A stretch of DNA of 64,000 nt from Mactra quadrangularis (Eukaryota > Mollusca > Bivalvia > Venerida > Mactridae). Of the stretch, positions 25,301 through 36,214 are shown piece after piece. The stretch covers positions 32,401,202 to 32,465,201 of the forward strand of contig CM046309.1 of the NCBI GenBank assembly GCA_025267735.1, in the 5' to 3' direction. A program made the position numbers and the translations under genes. The first letter of the stretch is position 1. Each line of letters opens with the position of its first letter. The notes beneath the pieces were generated by a model, which worked only from the letters and a program-made list of their open reading frames with translations, made no database searches and was not told the origin of the DNA.

Positions 25301-28107
25301 TTGTGTCTGCCATTTCCGCGAATTTCTAAATATATTTTCTGCCAATTTTTACATTTTTGCAAGGGTAGTTCGTTTCTATCAAGCAGTTTCTTTCCAAATC
25401 ATAATCTACCGTATGAATTATACATTTCTTTATAGTGTCACAGTGACAAAAGCGTAATACAAACGATGGTTTTACTTATTGAATTGAATATGGTGTGACT
25501 AATGCAAAATGATTAAAATCTTGTTTATCCTTTGAAATAGTCAGAAAATGTTGAAAGAAGGGATAAACAAGATTTGATATAATGTTTACGTACACACTTT
25601 TTTACAAGGGTTGCTTGCAAATCAGGTCTTAGAAACCACAACTTTCGAAACGTATAACAAAAATGTCGCGTATTAATACATTCGGTCATGCGCAGTTAGA
25701 ATAAGCGCAAGGATATAAAGTTAGGTTAACACATACACGTGAAGAAGTAGTCTCATTGTTAACAATATCGGACGGTAGTACGTAGTCATGTTATGCCCTG
25801 TTGGACCCATGTCCAGGCTATCAGGGCTTTTATCACTCTTGTTTGTCCAGATGTACATGTATTTTGATTTTGACATTGATTTGCTTTTTGTTTTATTTTG
25901 CAGAGACCATATTGGACGATTTACTTACATGTCGAAGTTTGTTAAGGAAGTTTTGAGGTATTACTCTCCTGTACCAGTTATTGGGAGAGCGAATTACGAC
26001 AATTCAGTCATTTTGGATGGGACAGAAATCCCTGCCAATGTCAGTATATGGATTGACATATATGCCGTACATCATAATGAAGACATATGGACAAACCATA
26101 TGGTAAATACTCTATGTTTATCTTGTTTACGTATTTGTTTTTTTAAGAACTAAAGGAAGAATGATATGGTGTATTTAGCCATATCGTGGCGATTAGGGGA
26201 CCATTCATGAATATGCCATGATATCTGAACCAATTTTTGCATGTATCTTATGACCATGTTGAACAGAATAAATAGATATATATATGTATAAAAAGTATTA
26301 TTATTGTTACAGGTATTTGATCCTGAAAGATTTGATGCTGAACATCGTGATGACCATGATGTGTATGGTTTTATACCGTTTTCTGTTGGATCAAGGTAAG
26401 AAAATACTCAATATTCTTTTTAGCTTGAATTTTTGAAGAAGGATGATAAGTTATACTGTCACTTATTCGTAGACTTTGAATGTGAGGTTAATGATTCTTT
26501 TATAATTGAAAAAATGATATCGAATGAAACTTTGATTGCTGATTCATCGTTGTACCCTACTATGTTGGGATATATTGATATTGGATAGATTATATTCCTT
26601 TAATACTTGAAACAGTTAAATAATTATAATATGTGTGCATTTCTAGTGTGGTAGTTTTGTCAGATTAGTAAAACATTTTTTTAAGTAGACACTTACCTAC
26701 AAAGCAAAAGAGTCATCATACTTTATTTTAAGTTCAGCATTGATAACTAGTTTTTATTAATGTTAATTTGGTTCTAACGATGTTTTATTAATAATCTAGC
26801 TTGTATGCTAGTTTTCAGTATTGAATTAACCTTTGTACATGCTGATTCATACATGATTTACACATCTGCACAACAATGTAGTTATAAATTTGTATTGTTG
26901 AGATTTTTTCCTGCAATGCTTCGAATACTTTACCGAGGTCATAGTTGTGTGCTTTTCTTATGTGTTAATATCATCTGATAAGTCAAACAAACTTCTTTTA
27001 AGTAGAGCTACAAATCATCAACAATATGATTTTTCAGAGATTTAAACACTCTTGACCAGGTTTAATACACATACTTGTAACAAGTTGATTATGTTGTATT
27101 TCTGTCTAGGATTATGTTCATTGCAAACTTATACATTTCTATATTAATTAATTTGTATGTATATATTTCAGAAACTGTATCGGTCAGGTGTTTGCTATGA
27201 ATGAGATAAAAATTAGCATAGCTAAAGTGGTGAAAAGGTATGACAGACAGACAAATATTCACCCTTCATCTAATGTTTTGAAACAATGCTTATGTGTTCT
27301 TTAGTCACTAGCGACACTATAATCTTAGTATTAGGCGAAAAAAGCTAAGAGATCTAGGCCTATTCATGAACCGTCAGTATATTATGGCAATATAACGCAT
27401 TAGACACCATTATGTCAAATGTTCTTTAATATGATAGCAGTAATAGATAAATATGTTGTTTTGTTGTATTTTGTCCTCCTGTCTTTTTTAATATCAAACC
27501 TGCTATCCTAAATGTCTGTTATACGTTTCTATTCTTATTTGATATAGCTCGAAGTATGTCTAATTTTTATTGACTTTTATTTATTGGGGGCTAAAAACAT
27601 TAATCCAAAACTGACAAGCTGATAAATATCGACTGTACAATGCCCTTTAATAGTTCTTAAACAGAATCAACGATTCACACTTGCCTACAAAACAAAACAG
27701 AGCCATCTTAGCTTATTCCAAGTTAGGCATTGATTACCAGTCATTATCAACGATGTTTCATGAATAAGCTTTAATGATAGTAAAAAAAGTACTTGCGGTA
27801 TTGCGTAATTCTCTCAATGTACCATTTGTCAAATAGCTTTTTCGGAAACATTGTATAACGATAGTGCAAATGAATTCATATTGACTTGAGACAATTTTAC
27901 CATAGACGCTGTTCTTGCATTTTATGTACTTGTAGAGGAAACTGAATGTACATCAGAAATATGTCCATTTGTATTAAGTATGAGTATTTGGTTTTTGTTT
28001 ACAGATTCGAGGTAGTAGTAGATCCATTAAATGAACCAGTTTTATTACCAGATATAGTAATGAGGTCAGATAATGGTGTTAATGTTGGATTCAAACCAAG
28101 AAAATAA
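13328..28107 (+). CDS. CYP4: Cytochrome P450 family 4 (CYP4) monooxygenase, copy 1, 12 exons
   Basis: Haem-thiolate monooxygenase, expected to be ER-anchored; CYP4 enzymes typically omega-hydroxylate fatty acids and eicosanoids. Exons: 13328-13504, 19121-19316, 19763-19890, 20524-20657, 22454-22513, 23364-23487, 24346-24490, 24995-25118, 25904-26102, 26313-26395, 27172-27237, 28005-28107. All junctions are GT-AG and in frame (intron phases 0,1,0,2,2,0,1,2,0,2,2), giving 512 residues, the usual CYP4 length. Visible landmarks: an N-terminal membrane anchor at about residues 9-30, then a PGLP hinge; C-helix WERNR (136-140); the I-helix CYP4 signature [13 protein letters not shown] (314-326), including Glu321, which in this family can bond covalently to haem; ExxR as EVLR (378-381); PERF (433-436); and the Cys loop FSVGSRNCIG with Cys459. 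No break was seen, so it looks functional. Intron 1 is 5.6 kb and holds a hAT-like element. The substrate and subfamily are not determinable here. Confidence 0.94.
15302..17634. mobile_element. hAT-like non-autonomous element, 2.33 kb, in intron 1 of CYP4 copy 1
   Basis: It begins TAGGGTTGGGCAAAT and ends in the complement (ATTTGCCCAACCCTA), flanked by an identical 7-bp ATATTAT (15295-15301 and 17635-17641). Terminal inverted similarity extends about 350 bp, through TTTAGGTTCACTTTTTGCGA and GCTTGTAATATATCATTTT. The interior has no transposase-like open frame. A perfect 12-bp-arm hairpin (TGTGTCGCATTT) lies at 15781-15809. TAGGG ends and a 7-8 bp duplication suggest the hAT superfamily. Confidence 0.75.
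18090..18103 (+). repeat. Poly-G run
   Basis: An uninterrupted run of about 14 G lies in intron 1 of CYP4 copy 1, just before a T-rich stretch. Its length may be uncertain because homopolymers are error-prone. Confidence 0.6.
18862..19025 (-). mobile_element. 5'-truncated SINE (same family as 61472), minus strand
   Basis: Read on the minus strand it contains GTTAACAGCTAAATCCATCA, CCTTTCCAGGAACGGTGAG and CTGACCGCCGTA, and ends CGTTTAACCCAACTT. All of these match the body and tail of the SINE at 61472-61775. It ends about 100 bp before CYP4 exon 2. Confidence 0.65.
19363..19440. repeat. Small foldback related to the 5878-6199 family
   Basis: TTCCGTACACCTCGACTATT and AATGACCGAGGAGTTCCG form an imperfect inverted pair. 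The CCTCGGnCATTC core is shared with the 5878-6199 element. It lies just after the donor of CYP4 exon 2. Confidence 0.45.
19970..20200. repeat. Decayed copy of the 5878-6199 foldback family
   Basis: It shares CCTCGGACATATTTTGA, TTGAAGTAAACAA and the CGATTGTTTAGGC-type segment with the 5878-6199 element. The right side has GATCGAGATGTTCCGAATGC. It sits in intron 3 of CYP4 copy 1. Confidence 0.5.
22735..23245 (+). repeat. Direct repeat of about 140 bp in CYP4 copy 1 intron 5
   Basis: ATTTTCCTCCTTTAATAAG near 22745 recurs as ATTTTCCTCCATTAATAAGG near 23118. Both are followed by CATATGG, then CTTGTGAAAGG. Between them, ACTAGTTAACC occurs twice. No function was seen. Confidence 0.45.
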
Positions 28108-28163
28108 ACTGACGTCATAAAACAATGGCATATTTACTTTAGAGGATTCCAGAACTATAATAC

Positions 28164-28240
28164 AATAAAATCTATTTAGATGGGGAGCTACAGCTTCATA
28201 TCCCGGCATATCATTTTATCTAGATCATGCACTCAATAAA
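28164..28240 (+). terminator. Polyadenylation signals of CYP4 copy 1
   Basis: Two AATAAA hexamers, at 28164-28169 and 28235-28240, lie 57 and 128 bases after the stop codon. Either could set the 3' end. The call is by motif and position only. Confidence 0.55.
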
Positions 28241-29753
28241 CCTTTTACGGAACTCAAAATATTGTTAACCGGGTGCATTGCCTTGTTTTTACATACTATT
28301 GTTGAAAATCTTTCAAAAGCAAAAATATTGTATTATTCTTTGTATACAAATGTATAGTTCATGATTATGCTACATACTTGTTTGAACATACATGCATACG
28401 TGCATGTAATAACCCTAATCCCAACCCCATAAGTTTGAATTTCGTATGAAGTCTTTTGTTTTTGTATGTATGGATAATATATTACTCATTAACTTTAAAA
28501 GGTCCACCAAAGTGAGTTATTTCGTTTAAAAGTCTATACTGGATGTTTGAGCCAAGTGTAGTTATATTGCGTCAAAATATAATCAGAATCATTGATGAAT
28601 TCTATTTTTCATTATGTTTGGTACCATTTGTAATAGACTGATCTGAGAGAATAATGTTATTGTATATTATAATTTGACTTACCCGTAATGATTTGATGAT
28701 TGTTTATAGTAAAAAAGAATTAAAAAACATTTCCCCTTTTTGTATTTTGGCCTTCTGGCAGGTGTTTGTGTTTGATTGTTGCTATTTTCTGATTTGTTTT
28801 CTTACCTCTTATTTGTTTTATAATTGTATTACTTGTATATTATTATATAAAAAATAAAAAGAACTTGATCTAAAGACAACTATTTGGTTTATAACATTTT
28901 GATCATTATACATCATTCATGAAAAGGATGCTGTAGTGTATAGTTCTGTATTTCAAAATGCTTGATAACGTTTGTTGTTTATCTTTGTTAGTAATGGGTC
29001 GTTGTCTTGAAACGTCATCTGAATTTTCTATTAACACACAAACAATACATCGATGATTGAATTAGTCAGTTAAATTGATATACATGTACTTATTGCTAAC
29101 TTTGGATATACGTCAGTGGATATAAAAGGTATAACATCTGACATTTCGAGAATTGTGTTTCTTTTTCTATTGTTTTTTTACCTGTTTTAAGAGACTAATC
29201 TGAGTCATATTGATTTTTATAACATATCTTAATATTGTCAATAATCAAACATTAGTTGTTGTTCCGTTTAATGTGTGTTGAGCAAGTTTTGAGCTTTTTT
29301 ATATGTACGTTACTACATAAAGAATCTTTTCTGTTCAATGAAATGAAGACAATAATTATTTCATTGAAATGTAAAAAGCAATGAACAAGTTTTACGTAGT
29401 CACTTTAGGGCCCCAGTACGTTTCAAAATACAGTAGTGTTAAGAACAGTGTTTGAAAAAGTATGCATTGTTATCGAATGGATTTCATTGACAAGTGAAAT
29501 TCTTCTATATAAAACATGCAGTGAAATTATTCATGTGTACCCCAATAAATCATGGTCCGTGCTGAAATCGAACCCACGACCTTTTTAGTTGTATGAAATA
29601 AATTGTCCACGTCGTCATAAAATTTAATTTGAAGGCAAGAGCGTACAAGAACTATATTATTAATTATATCTACTTCATACGCATTTTGGTCATTTTCTTC
29701 AATTGAATCGATGTTACGCCTTCTCCACACGCCCGTGTGACAAAACGACGTAA
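28241..29753. other. Intergenic spacer between CYP4 copy 1 and the 2A-like locus
   Basis: This is AT-rich DNA without a supported gene. A minus-strand tRNA-like B box (GGTCGTGGGTTCGATTTC, read on the minus strand at about 29564-29582) suggests a SINE fragment just upstream of the CRE cluster. A further AATAAA lies near 28850. Confidence 0.5.
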
Positions 29754-29800
29754 TGACGTCATTGACGCAACGTCAACGTCACCGATAGCAACGACGTCAC
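29754..29800 (+). promoter_or_regulatory. CRE-like site cluster upstream of 2A exon copy 1
   Basis: A full palindromic TGACGTCA (29754-29761) is followed by further ACGTCA-type half sites, and ACGACGTCAC ends at 29800, about 42 bases before the ATG at 29842. The sites match the consensus for CREB/ATF-type bZIP factors. The same pair of sites, with similar spacing, precedes the duplicate first exon at 31767, which supports a shared promoter. Confidence 0.5.
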
Positions 29801-29841
29801 TTCTTGAAATAAATTAACACAAGCAAGGCATTATCTTTGAG

Positions 29842-30030
29842 ATGGCGCTTTTAATTGTGTCTCATGGAAAACCTAGCTATGGAAACTTTCCAAATTTAGG
29901 AGAAAATGCTGCATTTAAAGATTATTATCATAATAGAGTAGAAATATTTGGTATTGTACAAAGTATTGCTGAGTTTTTATCTCTACTGCTGTTGGCACAA
30001 GGAATTGAACCAAATCCAGGACCTTTTGAT
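29842..30030 (+). CDS. First exon with 2A-like NPGP motif, copy 1 (alternative first exon or duplicate)
   Basis: This exon encodes 63 residues and ends exactly on a phase-0 GTAAGT donor at 30031. The reading runs from a strong-context ATG (G at -3, G at +4) through ALLIVSHGK. It ends in a hydrophobic SIAEFLSLLLLAQ followed by GIEPNPGP, a 2A-like motif in which the peptide break would fall between Gly60 and Pro61. The canonical Asp before V/I-E is Gly here. It is 21/39 identical to copy 2 upstream of the 2A segment but 20/21 identical within it. No private downstream exon was found. Because the donor is phase 0, it could splice to the acceptor at 32783 as an alternative start to the 31767-36080 gene. 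It could equally be a relic of a partial duplication. Confidence 0.7.
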
Positions 30031-31082
30031 GTAAGTACATTATTATATTTTTCATTCTTTCATTTTTCGGTCAACTTGGGGAGTCTTGGTCTGTTCGTCC
30101 TGTAGTAGACAGTCATACTATAACGATCATGTTTGAATTCTAATACATAGACTATTTAAAACATTATAATGAATTTTATGAGTAAGCTTTATTCATAGTT
30201 GTTATCTGTGGTATACATTGTACATGATCAATTTTTCTACAAAGTTAATTAGTCCGAGAACATTTGGACGGCATCGTGTCTGAAACAGAAACATACATAT
30301 CTTTCACTTCCTGATTAGTCAATGATAGACAAAGACGATCAGAAAACATTACCAAAATAGCTTAAGGATAGCAACGTGGTTCTAATACGATCGTTAAACA
30401 ATCGCAAATAATTTTTGATTGGTATCATTGGAGGCTTAAAGATACATACTTGCATGCATTGTATATTCAATGTAGTACGCTTATTCGGTTAGGAAAGTCA
30501 ATTACGTTTCAGCCTGTGGATCTAGGGTCATTTAGTTTGATATGAGGACAATGCATACGTGTACCTTCGTAGAGTTTGGTCTGAAAATATTTTTTTAACT
30601 TTTTAAGACAGTGACTTTATTTGCTCATCAAGTCAATTTATTGTTAGATATATAGCGAATGGTTTGCCTAGTCTGTGTAAATTACTTTGTTTCGGAGCGT
30701 CAGGTCAATGGTGAGTATGTTGACTGCGTGATCCAAAATGAAAAATCAAACTGTCGCGAAATGCACCATAAGATCTATGTAGACAAAATATAAGCTGAAT
30801 ATTGCGTACATCCAGACAAAATCTGAGCTGAATATTGTGTACAGTAACAGAGTGGTAAATAGTAGACGTATTAACACGCCAGCTATAATTTTCTGTCCTT
30901 ATTGAGGACGAAATTTTTTAAGTAAAACAAAATGCTCCTGTCGACAAAATTCATACTCTCTGATCCGCGCTTAATTCAAACATGTTGGTTAAATGCATCG
31001 TGAGCATATTTTTATGTTTTAGTTTGAAACTCACATCCGAAAATAGTTCTTATAAAATCATCACGATGAATTGAATTTTATG

Positions 31083-31451
31083 GTGCCTGATTCACGCCAT
31101 GTCGTATTTTCGTTTCTTTGCCGCGAAGATGATCTTCGACAGATGTAAAGCGAAATCACGACCCATTTTATCTGACGTATTGTTGCATTTATTTTGTCGT
31201 GTGCTCGTTTCTTTGTCGGAAAGATTAGAAAAAATGAAATACGAAGATACGACAATCTGTGAATTTGCCGTATATCTTCGTTTTTCGTATTTTCTAATCT
31301 TCACAGAAAAGTGTCCAGGAAACCTATAGTAGGAAGAGCAGGCCGTCGTATATATAACCTTAATATGTATTGAATAATTCGACGTTAAAAACCGATTAAA
31401 AAATATTCGCGGCGAAAAAAACGAAAATACCACATGGCGTAAATCAGCCAC
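31083..31451. mobile_element. Foldback MITE-like element between the two 2A exons
   Basis: The ends are inverted copies of each other. TGATTCACGCCATG begins at 31088, and its near-complement ends at 31446. The match continues through GTATTTTCGTTT and the GCCGCGAA segments. A second, inner inverted pair (AGATTAGAAAA with ACGAAGATA) lies around 31222-31310. There is no coding potential; open frames on both strands are a by-product of the palindrome. No target-site duplication was identified. Confidence 0.6.
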
Positions 31452-31702
31452 TATATAATTCACCACATTACATTTACAACTTCTGTTTGTAAGTGCCAAC
31501 ACAATTACATAAGACGGACTAGTAATTTACCTTGTGAATAGACGTAAACGTCCATGCAACAACACATAACGTAAACTCTGATTATAATGGCTATACTGAA
31601 ATTATTAATATTAAAAAGTTAATAACCTGTGTTGTTAACAATAACAGGATATCAAATATGCGCTTTTAAATCTAAATTCAAGCGTCTATTAGCATAAGCG
31701 AC

Positions 31703-31753
31703 GTCATGACGTCACAGACGCCACATACACTACGTCGTTGGCAACGACGTCAC
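31703..31753 (+). promoter_or_regulatory. CRE-like site cluster upstream of 2A exon copy 2
   Basis: Overlapping ACGTCA and TGACGTCA (31707-31714) are followed by CGACGTCAC (31745-31753), which ends 13 bases before the ATG at 31767. This mirrors the arrangement before copy 1, including the shared string CAACGACGTCACTT, so the sites predate or came with the duplication. Likely binders are CREB/ATF-family bZIP proteins; that is inference from the consensus. Confidence 0.5.
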
Positions 31754-31766
31754 TTTTGGAAACAAA

Positions 31767-34700
31767 ATGGTACAAGAAGGCGTTTTCTTTGCGAAAGCGC
31801 TTTTATTTGTGTCTCATGGAAAGTCTAGCCATACATTCTCTCAAAATTCAGAAGCAAATGTTGAATTGAAATATTATTATCATAATAGAAGAGAAACATT
31901 TGGTATTTTACGAAGTATTGCTGAGTTTTTAACTCTACTATTGTTAGCACAAGGAATTGAACCAAACCCAGGACCTATTACTGTAAGTTTAATACGTTTT
32001 ATCGTTCGTGCTCATGTTGCATCCGCGATTACGATTTTGCACGATTTATTTGAAAAACATGTTTACTGTATATCCGTAAAAGTATGAACCATAGGAAAAT
32101 GTTTTATTATACTACTTATTTATTTTATAAAAAAAATGACAGCGATTTTACTTATCGAACGTTTTCAGGTAATTTTGGAACACCAAAAAATAACAAATTC
32201 TGTGAAAAATTAGCTTTAGAATTACTTGGGCGATCATGTAATTGTATAGTTAAATACATTTTGTCTAATTTTATGCAATAGGGAAGATACAAGCATTATC
32301 TTCAATAAACATCCTATATAGATGTTTCGGTCGAAGCTTTTATCATGGACATTTTTGCATAAACTGTTTTACGCATTGCATGATAGCGCCATTATAGTTT
32401 GAATTTGAAGTATAAGTATACTTAACCTGTTTTGTGTTGTTTCGTACCATTTGTCTTCGTAGTTTTGCTCAATTCTTAGGAGTAGTGGAGAGCGTTAATT
32501 ATAATGACAAAATACATTTACCCTGGAGTTATTCTGAATTTTATCTATATATATTTTATTCGTATTATTTCACTATTTATAAGTTTTAACACAACTTTAT
32601 AACAGAATAAAAGTTATTGCTGCTTAAGATGGACTATAACTAAAGGTGGTATTTCAACTTTTTTGTCACTAAGTAAACGAAATAATTGATACAAAATATG
32701 CCAATTTATTAGGTCTTTTATCTTGCGCATAGTCACTTCAGACTCCGGAAAGCTCAAAGACATTTTTATTGTATATTTTCAGATTGGCACAGAATTAACC
32801 AAGAGATATTCACCAGAAAGAGGTTATGGATTAGAAAGTGACGATAACACATATAGTGATTGGGATGATGATACATCATGTAGTTCCATTCATAACAACA
32901 ATATTGATAACAATTTCATGAACAAATTTTCAAAGTAAGTAAATCAAATTTTCAATCACAACTTAAGCATAGCGTTGATGTTCTTTAATATTTTCAGTGT
33001 AGTCTCCTTGGCAACATATTTATTTAATTCACATAGTTCATATAGTTGTTGAGCTAGGTGTGATAAACACATAAACATTTGGTTTGTTGGGCTCTTGATA
33101 ATTATTCCAAATGACCGATAAACTCATTTACATATCAGTAACATGAGTAGACTTGTAAACATCCAATTTAAGTCTTGATATTTCACATCATTGTCCGTAT
33201 AGGAATAGAATTCCTCAATTGAATATTGAATACATAGTACACTATTACAATGTCAATCATTGACACAGTCTTAAATATTAAAAGCATTTACACACTTTTA
33301 AAATGCTATGTACGTGTTGTTCGTGTCAATGCACTGCAACATGGATTCTGATGGTGAATCTGTATAAGTGTTAGACAGTTTCAAATCGTTGCAAATATAG
33401 GCAATTCTATGTTAACTGGTATATGTACTAAGTGTTTAAGTACGTAGCTAACTTATTTAAAACTATCTTATTTCAGACCAGTGCCACTCGATGACAAAGT
33501 GGTTTCACAATACGACGAAGATTTCGAATATGAAAGCGATTGGGACTCTGATACCGATGATTCAGATGGAAGTCTAGATGATCAAATAAACCATAAAAGC
33601 AAGACAGAGTACATTTCTCCAAAAGTCTCATACTATGATGTTAAAGATTATGCTGATACTGACGATGATATGGATTGCTATAGTGATTTAGAATATGATG
33701 ACAATGCTATGACACATAATAAAAAGAAACTCAATATTTGGTTAGTTAAAAAGTTACGCATACTTATTGATAATTAGCATATTATTTAATATACCAGGTT
33801 TATTATTAAGTGTAAAAAAGTTTTAATATTTTGACATAATACTAAAACATTTAGTCTGATATTAGTCTATTTTCTATTGCGTTTTAAGTACCCTGATACA
33901 TTAACTAAAATAACGTTTATTAAATATAGATAAAAAAGTTTGAAGCACAACTTATGTAGTTTTAAAAACATACCATTTACTACGTCTGTTTAGAATTTGT
34001 CTTATTTCATTTTCAGCAACAGCATTGTGCTTTCAGAGGTCAACACCGAGCAATGTATTGCTAACGATCAAGTAACTACCGATAGCAAAATAGTGGAAGT
34101 AAAAGATGAAAGCAAAGATGATGATAGCATTCCTTCTGATAACAATGAAGTCATCCATGAACACAATGACGTCAATACAACAGGTTGTCAGTCTGAAAAT
34201 GATGCCATGAAATCCAGAAGTCTATCTGATGTAGAAGCAATCTACGAAAGCGACTGGGATTCTGAGTCCGAAACCTCTGTCATGTGTTCCTCAAGTATGA
34301 TAGTTGAAAATGTGATAGCAAATGGTGAGAAGGAAAATGATTGTATGAGGTAAGCAAAGTCTAAGTCTAAAGCAATTCAGGCAGTAGTTATGTACACACT
34401 CAATACATTTATCTAAAGTTATAAAACATACTTAAACTAAACTTAAACTAACGTCTATTTTTATGTTGCAAATTCAATGGTGTTGTACATAATAATAATG
34501 ATGAAAATTCTACATTACATTAGTTTACAATAATCTTATTTTTAAGTCAAACTCATATATCAGGCGCTTCTGTAAACAAATATTGTCGTTTGTTATGATA
34601 TTTACTGACACTATAGTGCCAAGGATTTTAATTTGATGATATGATATTTTTCAGGGTATCACAGATGGTTACATTTGCACCACAAGATTCAGTCAAACAG

Positions 34701-36080
34701 TTTGATCCAAATAGTCATAGCCTTTGTGATACTTCCTGGAGTCATACCAGTGATGATTACGCTCATATGAGTAACACCGACAGCATAGAGGATGTACCAA
34801 GTTTGCCTTTAGATGAATGCATCAGCACTTGTGACAGCTCTAATATTTCCTGGAGTCATACCAGTGATGATTACGCTCTCATGAGTAACACCGACAGCAT
34901 AGAGGATGTACCAAGTTTGCCTTTAGATGAATGTATCAGCACTTGTGATAGCTCTAATATTTCCTGGAGTTATACCAGTGATGATTTCGCTCACATGAGT
35001 AACACAAAGAGCATAGAGAATGTACCAAGTTTACCTGTAGATAAATGCATCAGCACTTGTGAAAGCTCTAATATTTCCTGGAGTCATACCAGTGATGATT
35101 ACGCTCAAATGAGTAATACCGACAGCATAGAGGATGTACCAAGTTTGCCTTTAGATGAATGCATCAGCACTTGTGACAGCTCTAATATTTCCTGGAGTCA
35201 TACCAGTGATGATTACGCTCACATGAGTAATACCGATAGCATAGAGGATGTACCAAGTTTGCCTCTAGATCACTGCATTAGTGCAAATATAAGCAATGAT
35301 AGTGCAATAATGAGTGACATTAGCTGCATTGAAAATATATCTAGTCTACCTTTTGATGAATGTGCTAATGAAGCGACCAAAGATCTCCCCCTTACAGTTG
35401 TTGCTTCACCGTCATGCGTACCACCAGCCAGTGACATGGAAAGTGAAGAATTAGTCACATGTGAAGAAGTATTTGATTGGTCAGCATACATGAATAAACG
35501 AAATTCACAATTGCCGAAAGACGTTCAGCAAGCAAAGCAGGAGAAAAGTCTAGTTGACTGTATTGCTTCAAAGTCTGATACTTCAACAGACAGTGTAAAT
35601 GAATGCCTTTCATATGGAGACAATACACTTGATGATATTTCAGACAGTATACTTGATGGTAGCGATAATATTCCTCTTAAATTATCATTAGATGTAGATG
35701 CTGCTCGAAATAATTCAACATGCATGACGCTAGTCAATAAGAACGATTTATCTAAAACTGAAGCTTTCCTTACTAAAATAGTAACACTTCCCAGAACAGT
35801 GGATGAAGAAGAAAATGAGAATAAGTTAAGACGTTGTGCTCAAATTAGAGAAACAAATGCTAAGTATATATTATCAAACAACATTAGACCACAAGTTCAC
35901 AATTCTAGTGATGATATCAAACCAGAGTTTCTATCAAGGATCGACAATAAGAAATGTAATGGAAAAAATGATACGATCAGCATTAAAAGTGACACTGGTA
36001 ATACATTTAAAGGTATGGAAAAGAATACAAAAGCTTCGAAGTCACGTTTAAGTAAAATTTTACATAGAATGATGAAATAA
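31767..36080 (+). CDS. Unrecognised acidic repeat protein with N-terminal 2A-like (NPGP) peptide, 5 exons
   Basis: Exons 31767-31982, 32783-32934, 33477-33740, 34017-34349 and 34655-36080 join in frame at GT-AG sites (phases 0,2,2,2), giving 796 residues. Exon 1 (72 residues) ends in a Leu-rich stretch and GIEPNPGP; if ribosomes skip there, a 69-residue leader and a 727-residue protein starting at Pro70 would result. The rest is strongly acidic and Ser/Asp-rich, with no recognised catalytic domain. A motif of the type SDWDxDT occurs once each in exons 2, 3 and 4 (SDWDDDTS, SDWDSDTDD, SDWDSESET). Related SWSHTSDDY units form five tandem 38-residue repeats in exon 5, plus a sixth degenerate one. 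The C-terminal part is more basic (ends near KSRLSKILHRMMK). Exons 3 and 4 are symmetric and could be skipped without a frameshift. The ATG has A at -3 and G at +4. I do not recognise the family; the exon model is well supported, the function unknown. Confidence 0.8.
34734..35303 (+). repeat. Coding tandem repeat, five 114-bp (38-residue) units
   Basis: Units start at 34734, 34848, 34962, 35076 and 35190. Each begins SWSHTSDDY (SWSYTSDDF in unit 3), continues SNTDSIEDVPSLPLDEC, and ends near ISTCDSSN. A sixth, degenerate unit (NDSAIMSDISCIENISSLPF) follows at about 35304-35370. Frame is kept throughout. Unit 3 differs most at the protein level, and the others are nearly identical in DNA, which indicates recent expansion or homogenisation. 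Confidence 0.9.
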
Positions 36081-36081
36081 A
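36076..36081 (+). terminator. Polyadenylation signal overlapping the stop of the 2A-like gene
   Basis: AATAAA at 36076-36081 overlaps the TAA stop at 36078-36080. If used, the 3' UTR would be only about 15-30 bases long. Confidence 0.4.
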
Positions 36082-36214
36082 TATTCAGAATTTACTGGAA
36101 TCAAATTTTCTTTTTATTCTTTTGTTGTTTCTTGTATAATTGTATATTTAACTTATAAGGCTAGAAATGTTTGGAAAGATATGCTTCTATAGAAAATGTA
36201 CAACCACATACATG

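Noticed and set aside
29527..29730. Minus-strand frame of 67 codons upstream of the 2A locus
   Set aside because: It overlaps a tRNA-like SINE fragment and has no recognisable domain.
31061..31502. Several overlapping frames on both strands
   Set aside because: They lie in the palindromic foldback element at 31083-31451 and mirror one another.
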